Shown: positions 15,249-20,137 of the stretch, one piece after another
Numbering within the stretch: the first letter of the stretch is position 1
Layout: the number at the start of each line of letters is the position of its first letter
Origin: Stenotrophomonas sp. UBA2302
GTDB taxonomy: Bacteria > Pseudomonadota > Gammaproteobacteria > Xanthomonadales > Xanthomonadaceae
Assembly (NCBI GenBank): GCA_002345545.1
Contig: DDVW01000022.1
Span: 1 to 20,137 of the forward strand
DNA: 20,137 bases
Direction of reading: 5' to 3'
The notes under the pieces: model-generated
What the model saw: the letters and a program-made list of their open reading frames with translations, nothing else
What the model was told of the DNA's origin: nothing
The model's database searches: none
Program-made: the position numbers and the translations under genes

Positions 15249-15268
15249 GCGGCACGCCCCTGTGCCGC
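15249..15268. promoter_or_regulatory. Perfect 7+7 bp dyad upstream of traG (candidate operator)
   Basis: GCGGCAC (15249-15255) and GTGCCGC (15262-15268) form a perfect inverted repeat with a 6-base centre, 44 bases before the traG ATG. A TTGACA (15228-15233) lies just upstream and could be a -35, with the dyad over the -10/start region, though no good -10 is visible. It could be an operator for the LysR or ribbon-helix-helix protein, or a hairpin in the traG leader. Confidence 0.5.
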
Positions 15269-15312
15269 GATCTCCATGAGGAATCAGCGCAGGAGAAATC
15301 GGAGGCCAGGTC

Positions 15313-17316
15313 ATGCAAGGGACGAACGTGCTGTTTGGTCAGATCGCCGTGGTGCTCGGCATCGTGATCGCCGGAGTGTGGGCCGCCACACAATGGACGG
15401 CAGCGGCCCTTGGCTATCAAGTACGCCTTGGCTCGCCCTGGTTCGACTTTCTTGGCACGTCGATCTACCACCCGTGGAAACTGTTTGAGTGGTGGTTCTT
15501 CTTCGGCGCCTTTGCACCGGAGGTCTTCGACACCGGCGGCGCGATTGCCGGCGCCAGCGGCATGGCCGCCGTGGGCGTCGCCATCGCCATGTCGGTCTGG
15601 CGCTCGCGTCAAGCACGCATGGTCACAACCTACGGCTCTGCGCGCTGGGCGAACGCACAGGACATTCGCAAGGCTGGCCTCACACAGCCTGCCGGCGTGT
15701 TCCTGGGCCAGCATGATCGCCAATACCTGCGTCATGAAGGCCCGGAACACGTCCTGACCTTCGCACCCACGCGCTCGGGCAAGGGCGTTGGCCTCGTGGT
15801 GCCGACGCTGCTGTCATGGCCGGCCTCCGCCGTCATCCACGACATCAAGGGCGAGAACTGGCAGATCACCGCCGGCTGGCGCTCGCGCTTCTCGCACTGC
15901 CTGCTGTTCAACCCGACCGATGTGCAGTCGGCGGCCTACAACCCGCTGCTGGAGGTTCGACGCGGCGCGCATGAAGTTCGCGACGTGCAGAACATCGCGG
16001 ACATTCTCGTTGACCCCGAAGGCGCGCTGGAGAAGCGCAACCATTGGGAGAAAACCAGTCACGCGCTGCTGGTCGGGGCCATCCTGCATGTGCTCTATGC
16101 GGGCGAAGACAAGACGCTGCGCGGCGTCGCCAACTTCCTGTCCGACCCGGCCAGCCCGTTCGAGCTGACTTTGCATCGGATGATGACCACGCCCCATCTG
16201 GGCAATGGGCCGCATCCTGTCGTCGCTTCGGCGGCGCGCGAAGTACTCAACAAGTCGGACAACGAGCGTTCCGGCGTGTTGAGCACCGCCATGTCGTTTC
16301 TCGGCCTGTACCGTGATCCGACCGTGGCCGCAGTCACGTCGCGCTGCGACTGGCGCATCGCTGACCTGATCGCTGCCGAGCATCCGGTGTCGCTGTATCT
16401 GGTGGTGCCGCCTTCGGACATTTCTCGGACGAAGCCGCTCATTCGCCTGATCCTCAACCAGATCGGTCGGCGCCTCACCGAATCGCTCGATGGCTCCGAC
16501 GGCATCGAGCGTCGCCACAAGCTGCTGCTGATGCTTGATGAGTTCCCGGCGCTGGGACGCCTGGACTTCTTTGAGACGGCGCTGGCCTTCATGGCCGGCT
16601 ACGGCATCCGCAGCTTCCTCATCGCGCAGTCGCTCAACCAGATTGACAAGGCGTATGGGCAAAACCACTCCATCCTCGACAACTGCCATGTGCGCGTGAC
16701 GTTCGCCACGAACGACGAGCGCACCGCCAAACGGATCTCCGAGACGCTGGGCACGGCCACCGAGCTGCGCGCCCAGCGCAACTACGCGGGCCACCGACTC
16801 GCGCCGTGGCTCGGGCATCTGATGGTGTCGCGCCAAGAAACAGCGCGCCCGCTGCTGACGCCGGGCGAGGTGATGCAGCTTCCGCCTGACGAGGCGGTGG
16901 TGATGGTGTCCAGCGTCGCGCCGATCAAGGCCAAGAAGCTGCGCTACTACGCGGACAGCAATTTCAAGCGCCGTGTGCTGCTGCCTCCCGCGCTCGCGGA
17001 CGGGCAGTACGCGGACGTGCCGCCGTTGCGTCTGGACGACTGGAGCGGCCTGGCGATTCCCGCCGTGCCCGTTGCGCCGGCGTCCGATACCGCCGAGGGC
17101 TTCGCTGCCTCTGCCGACGACGGCGGCCCGCGCCGTCAGCCCGAACTCTCCGAAACCGTCGCCTACGCCCCTGAGCTGGCCGCGCCTGCGGCCGACCTCG
17201 CGCTGCTCGATGACGACGACGACCTGCCGCTTCCCCTTCCTCGCCAGCTTGACCCATCCATGCAGCGCACGGCGCGGCTGGCTTCCCTCGACCCCAACGA
17301 CGGAATCGAGCTATGA
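15313..17316 (+). CDS. traG: Type IV coupling protein TraG/VirD4 family
   Basis: A 667-residue coupling protein that brings the relaxase-DNA complex to the mating channel. N-terminal membrane helices lie at about residues 8-30 and 78-96 (with a further hydrophobic stretch near 58-68). Walker A TRSGKGVG (153-160) is followed by VVPTLLSWPASAVIHDIKGENW, and Walker B LLLMLDEFPALG has Asp409/Glu410. The C-terminus is Pro/Ala-rich with an acidic run (DDDDDLPLPLP) typical of a partner-binding tail. ATG 15313 has GGAGG 8 bases upstream. Its stop overlaps the next gene (ATGA). Length and order match Tn4371-type elements, in which traG leads the trb operon. Confidence 0.95.
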   Translation: MQGTNVLFGQIAVVLGIVIAGVWAATQWTAAALGYQVRLGSPWFDFLGTSIYHPWKLFEWWFFFGAFAPEVFDTGGAIAGASGMAAVGVAIAMSVWRSRQARMVTTYGSARWANAQDIRKAGLTQPAGVFLGQHDRQYLRHEGPEHVLTFAPTRSGKGVGLVVPTLLSWPASAVIHDIKGENWQITAGWRSRFSHCLLFNPTDVQSAAYNPLLEVRRGAHEVRDVQNIADILVDPEGALEKRNHWEKTSHALLVGAILHVLYAGEDKTLRGVANFLSDPASPFELTLHRMMTTPHLGNGPHPVVASAAREVLNKSDNERSGVLSTAMSFLGLYRDPTVAAVTSRCDWRIADLIAAEHPVSLYLVVPPSDISRTKPLIRLILNQIGRRLTESLDGSDGIERRHKLLLMLDEFPALGRLDFFETALAFMAGYGIRSFLIAQSLNQIDKAYGQNHSILDNCHVRVTFATNDERTAKRISETLGTATELRAQRNYAGHRLAPWLGHLMVSRQETARPLLTPGEVMQLPPDEAVVMVSSVAPIKAKKLRYYADSNFKRRVLLPPALADGQYADVPPLRLDDWSGLAIPAVPVAPASDTAEGFAASADDGGPRRQPELSETVAYAPELAAPAADLALLDDDDDLPLPLPRQLDPSMQRTARLASLDPNDGIEL

Positions 17317-17777
17317 GCCACTACCGCCTCAATCTGTTCATCCAGCCTGAGCACGCCAAGCGGCTCGATGAACTGGCTGCCAAGAAGGGCGTGTCCAAGT
17401 CGTCCATCGTCGCGGCGGCGCTCGCATCGTGGCTGTCGCCCGATGCCGGCGACCAGCGCGAAGCGGCCATTTCCAAACGGCTTGATCGCCTCTCGCGCCA
17501 GGCCGAGCGCATGGAGCGCGACCAGAACATCGCCATCGAAACGCTGGCGCTGTTCATTCGCTACTACCTGACCGTGAGCACGCCGGTTCCCGAGGCGCAT
17601 CAAGACGCGGCACGCGCGCAGGGCAAAGTGCGCTTCGAGCAGTTCACCGAGCAGCTTGGCCGCCACCTGCTGCGGGGCCGCAGCCTGGTTCGTGACGTGG
17701 TGGAGGAACTGCATCCCGATCCGATGCGGATGGAGGACGCGGCGGCAGCCGCGCAAGCGCAGGAGCGTGCTTCATGA
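17313..17777 (+). CDS. Ribbon-helix-helix (CopG-like) protein between traG and trbB
   Basis: A 154-residue protein with an N-terminal ribbon-helix-helix domain: a beta strand YRLNLFIQPEHAKRLDELAAKKGVSKSSIVAAAL (about residues 4-36), as in CopG/Arc regulators. The remainder is helical, including a charged stretch around 50-75 and RFEQFTEQLGRHLLRGRSLVRDVVEELHP. It overlaps traG and trbB by 4 bases on each side, so it is made with the transfer apparatus. It may autoregulate the traG-trb operon or bind DNA near the transfer origin; which of these cannot be told from the sequence. Confidence 0.88.
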   Translation: MSHYRLNLFIQPEHAKRLDELAAKKGVSKSSIVAAALASWLSPDAGDQREAAISKRLDRLSRQAERMERDQNIAIETLALFIRYYLTVSTPVPEAHQDAARAQGKVRFEQFTEQLGRHLLRGRSLVRDVVEELHPDPMRMEDAAAAAQAQERAS

Positions 17778-18826
17778 GCGCCGCTCCGCAGTCCATGAGC
17801 GCCACGTCGCTCGACCGGCGCATCCAGATGCTGCGCACGGCGATGGGGCCGCTGATCGCCGCCGCGCTGGAAGACCCGGACGTGGTGGAAATCATGCTCA
17901 ACCCCGATCGCACCCTTTGGGTGGATCGCCTGTCGTCGGGTCGTGCGCCGATCGGTGTGGAGATGCCCGAGGCCGATGGCGAGCGGATCATCCGCCTCGT
18001 CGCGGCCCATGTGGGCGCGGAAGTCCATCGCGGCCAGCCGCTGCTATCCGCCGAACTGCCCGAAACCGGCGAACGCTTCGAGGGCATCTTGCCGCCCGCC
18101 GCGCCAGGGCCGGCCTTCGCGCTGCGGAAGCGCGCCATCGGCGTGATCCCGCTGGAGCGGTACGTCATCGACCAGATGATGACCGCCGCCCAGGCGGGCT
18201 TTCTCGTTCGCGCCGTGCGCGAGCGGCAGAACGTCCTGATCGCCGGCGCCACCAGCAGCGGCAAGACCACGCTCGCCAATGCGCTGCTGGCCGAGATCGC
18301 CGCCACGGGCGACCGCGTGCTGGTGCTTGAAGACACGGTGGAGCTGCAATGCGCGGCCCGTGACCACGTTCCGCTGCGCACCCGCGCAGGCGTGGTATCG
18401 ATGACCGAGCTGGTTCGCTCGTCCATGCGCCTGCGGCCTGATCGCGTCGTCGTTGGCGAAGTGCGCGGCGCCGAGGCACTGGATCTCATCAAGGTGTGGG
18501 GCACAGGCCATCCGGGCGGCATCGCCACGATCCATGCCGGCTCCGCGCTCGGCGCGCTGCTGCGCCTGGAGCAACTGATTCTCGAAGTGGCGGTGAATCC
18601 GCCCCGTGCGCTGATTGCCGAGGCGGTCAACGTGGTGATCCACATAGCCGGACGCGGGCGCAAGCGCCGCATCGAGAGCATCGCCCGCGTCGTCGGCTTC
18701 GACGGCGTGGGCTACCAACTGGCGGACGCGCTGGAAACGCCGTTTCCCGAGCTGCCGCCACGTCCCGATGCCGCACCCGCTGCGGCGACTTCCCGATCCC
18801 CTCACTCACTTGGAGAACTGCCATGA
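17774..18826 (+). CDS. trbB: Conjugal transfer ATPase TrbB (VirB11 family)
   Basis: A 350-residue cytoplasmic hexameric secretion ATPase for the mating-pair channel. Walker A GATSSGKTT (Lys164), Asp box VLEDTVELQC, Walker B-like VVVGEVRGAEALDLIKVW, and the His box TGHPGGIATIHAGSA are in the usual VirB11/PulE order. The C-terminal 30 residues are Pro/Ala-rich. ATG 17774 overlaps the preceding stop; a second Met at residue 8 is possible. Its stop overlaps trbC (ATGA). Confidence 0.95.
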   Translation: MSAAPQSMSATSLDRRIQMLRTAMGPLIAAALEDPDVVEIMLNPDRTLWVDRLSSGRAPIGVEMPEADGERIIRLVAAHVGAEVHRGQPLLSAELPETGERFEGILPPAAPGPAFALRKRAIGVIPLERYVIDQMMTAAQAGFLVRAVRERQNVLIAGATSSGKTTLANALLAEIAATGDRVLVLEDTVELQCAARDHVPLRTRAGVVSMTELVRSSMRLRPDRVVVGEVRGAEALDLIKVWGTGHPGGIATIHAGSALGALLRLEQLILEVAVNPPRALIAEAVNVVIHIAGRGRKRRIESIARVVGFDGVGYQLADALETPFPELPPRPDAAPAAATSRSPHSLGELP

Positions 18827-19215
18827 CGCAGATGACCATTCCTGCTTTCCGTGTTTCCGTAAATCCGCCTTCTCACTTGTCTAACTCTGCACGGCTGCGC
18901 TGCCTGGGCCGCCCTGCGGGGCAAGGACTGCTGCTGGCCGCGCTGCTGCTGTTCCTGGCTGGAACAGCACAGGCCGCCGGCTCCTCGATGCCGTGGGAAG
19001 GCCCGCTGCAATCCATCCTCGAATCCATCCAGGGGCCGGTAGCTCGCATCGTCGCCGTCATCATCATCATCGCCACGGGCCTCGCGCTCGCGTTCGGCGA
19101 CACGTCTGGCGGATTCCGCAAGCTGATCCAGATCGTCTTCGGCCTGTCCATCGCTTTCGCGGCTTCCAGCTTCTTCCTGTCGTTCTTCAGCTTCTCCGGC
19201 GGGGCCGTCGTATGA
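18823..19215 (+). CDS. trbC: Conjugal pilin precursor TrbC (VirB2 family)
   Basis: A 130-residue pilin precursor. A long n-region precedes the hydrophobic signal segment GLLLAALLLFLAGTAQA (about 35-51), with likely cleavage after AQA. The mature part begins near AGSSMPWEGPLQSI and has two membrane helices (about 73-91 and 101-123) split by a short polar loop GDTSGGFRK, the standard VirB2/TrbC layout. In RP4 the TrbC pilin is further trimmed and cyclised by a TraF-type peptidase; no such gene is in this window. ATG 18823 overlaps the trbB stop and its own stop overlaps trbD. Confidence 0.92.
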   Translation: MTQMTIPAFRVSVNPPSHLSNSARLRCLGRPAGQGLLLAALLLFLAGTAQAAGSSMPWEGPLQSILESIQGPVARIVAVIIIIATGLALAFGDTSGGFRKLIQIVFGLSIAFAASSFFLSFFSFSGGAVV

Positions 19216-19484
19216 GCGCCCCGGACGCCTTCACGGAAGGCTTCGAGGTGCCGCTGCATCGCTCGCTGACCGAGCCGATTCTGCTGGGCGGTGCGCCGCG
19301 CACCGTGGCGATCGCCAACGGCACGCTGGCTGCCGCGGTCGGCCTGGGCCTGCAACTGTGGATTCCCGGCGTGGTGCTCTGGATCGTCGGCCATTCGCTG
19401 GCGGTGTGGGGTGCGCGCGTCGATCCGCAGTTCATGCAGGTCTTTGCGCGGCACATCAAGCACCGCCCGCTGCTGGACGTGTGA
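19212..19484 (+). CDS. trbD: Conjugal transfer protein TrbD (VirB3 family)
   Basis: A 90-residue inner-membrane component of the mating-pair apparatus. FEVPLHRSLTEPILLGGAPR at residues 11-30 is the typical TrbD/VirB3 opening, followed by a hydrophobic hairpin (about 35-65) and the closing HIKHRPLLDV. The ATG overlaps the trbC stop by 4 bases. VirB3-type proteins act with the VirB4 ATPase, here encoded by the next gene. Confidence 0.92.
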   Translation: MSAPDAFTEGFEVPLHRSLTEPILLGGAPRTVAIANGTLAAAVGLGLQLWIPGVVLWIVGHSLAVWGARVDPQFMQVFARHIKHRPLLDV

Positions 19485-19499
19485 GGGGAGGACGCCGCG

Positions 19500-20137
19500 A
19501 TGCTGAACCTCGCCGAATACCGCCAGCGCCCGGCCTTGCTTGCTGACTGGCTGCCCTGGGCCGGACTGGTCGCACCGGGCGTCGTCTTGAACAAGGACGG
19601 CAGTTTCCAGCGCACAGCCCGGTTTCGTGGGCCCGACCTCGACAGTGCGACGCAAGGCGAACTGATCGCCACGTCGGCGCGCTTGAACAACGCCCTGCGC
19701 CGCATGGGATCGGGCTGGGCGCTGTTCATCGAAGCCGACCGCCGGGCCGCTGCCGACTATCCGCGCTCGGAGTTTCCCGAACCGCTTTCGTGGCTGGTGG
19801 AGGAAGAACGCCGGGCCGCCTTCGAGGAATCGGGCCATCACTTCGAGAGCGGCTATCACCTAACGCTGCTTTACCTGCCGCCGGAAGAATCCCGCGCCCG
19901 CGCAGCCAGGATGCTCTACGAGAACACGCCGACGAATGGTGTGGACTGGCGCGAGCGGCTGCAAGCCTTCGTCGCGGAAACGGATCGCGTCTTTGACCTG
20001 CTCGACGGCGTGATGCCGGAAATTGACTGGCTCGATGACGCGCAGACGCTGACCTACCTGCACGCGACCATCTCGACGCGGCGCTATCGCGTGGGCGTGC
20101 CCGAAGTGCCGTTCCACATCGACGCGCTGCTGACCGA
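19500..20137 (+). CDS. trbE: Conjugal transfer ATPase TrbE (VirB4 family), 3' end missing
   Basis: The first 212 codons of a large ATPase that powers pilus assembly and transfer. The start MLNLAEYRQRPALLADWLPWAGLVAPGVVLNKDGSFQRT is the recognisable TrbE opening. The visible part is the N-terminal domain only; the Walker motifs (normally beyond residue 400) lie outside the window. ATG 19500 is preceded by GGGGAGG 8 bases upstream and lies 15 bases after the trbD stop, the first junction in this operon that is not an overlap. Confidence 0.95.
   Translation, partial: MLNLAEYRQRPALLADWLPWAGLVAPGVVLNKDGSFQRTARFRGPDLDSATQGELIATSARLNNALRRMGSGWALFIEADRRAAADYPRSEFPEPLSWLVEEERRAAFEESGHHFESGYHLTLLYLPPEESRARAARMLYENTPTNGVDWRERLQAFVAETDRVFDLLDGVMPEIDWLDDAQTLTYLHATISTRRYRVGVPEVPFHIDALLT

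Noticed and set aside
15814..16836. 340-codon minus-strand frame opposite traG
   Set aside because: Shadow of the well-supported traG frame, no ribosome site or family features.
17644..18681. 345-codon minus-strand frame opposite the ribbon-helix-helix gene and trbB
   Set aside because: Low-complexity Arg/Ser-rich translation; the plus-strand genes are certain.

Overview
The window comes from a GC-rich proteobacterium, most likely a gamma- or betaproteobacterium; the style of the efflux and lipid genes would fit Xanthomonadaceae or Pseudomonas-like hosts, but nothing here fixes the genus. The right third carries the start of a conjugation locus of the Tn4371/IncP (Trb) type: a LysR regulator, an EexN-like lipoprotein, traG, a ribbon-helix-helix gene, trbB, trbC, trbD and a cut-off trbE. 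The simplest reading is an integrative conjugative element (or plasmid) with accessory cargo to the left of the transfer genes. No integrase, att site, tRNA, rRNA, CRISPR array or insertion sequence is visible.

Left block (1-7866, minus strand): one compact operon. In transcription order it holds an OprM/NodT-type outer-membrane lipoprotein, a lipoprotein membrane-fusion protein, an HAE1-type RND pump, a STAS-MlaE permease, an MlaF-type ATPase, and the first codons of a further gene (probably the MCE/MlaD protein) running off the left edge. Three of the junctions are 4-base ATGA or GTGA overlaps. The operon therefore joins a tripartite RND efflux pump to a Mla/Ttg2-type lipid ABC transporter.

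Middle block (7867-13835, plus strand): a divergent AdeRS-like two-component system, then an LpxR-family lipid A 3'-O-deacylase, a DUF1269-type glycine-zipper membrane protein with a coiled-coil tail, and an AI-2E/PerM-family membrane protein. The last two have visibly more A/T at third codon positions than their neighbours, so the cargo looks assembled from several sources.

Most interesting observation: three non-coding stretches carry the same kind of array, four C-T/C-rich hexamer half-sites spaced exactly 11 bp apart (hexamer + 5). They lie upstream of the RND/ABC operon (7916-7954, minus strand), the lpxR-like gene (10223-10261, plus) and the DUF1269-type gene (11506-11544, plus). Each points toward its downstream gene. 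The arrays before the RND operon and lpxR end 49 and 46 bases before the start codons. This is the arrangement expected for an OmpR/PmrA-family response regulator, and the only one encoded here is the adjacent AdeR-like protein. I infer one mobile envelope-defence regulon: efflux, lipid transport and lipid A remodelling under its own two-component switch.

Right block (13863-20137, plus strand): lysR and the eexN-like gene overlap by 4 bases and are followed by a good intrinsic terminator (15120-15156). A 7+7 bp perfect dyad then precedes traG. From traG to trbD every gene overlaps the next by ATGA; trbE starts 15 bases after trbD with a strong ribosome binding site.
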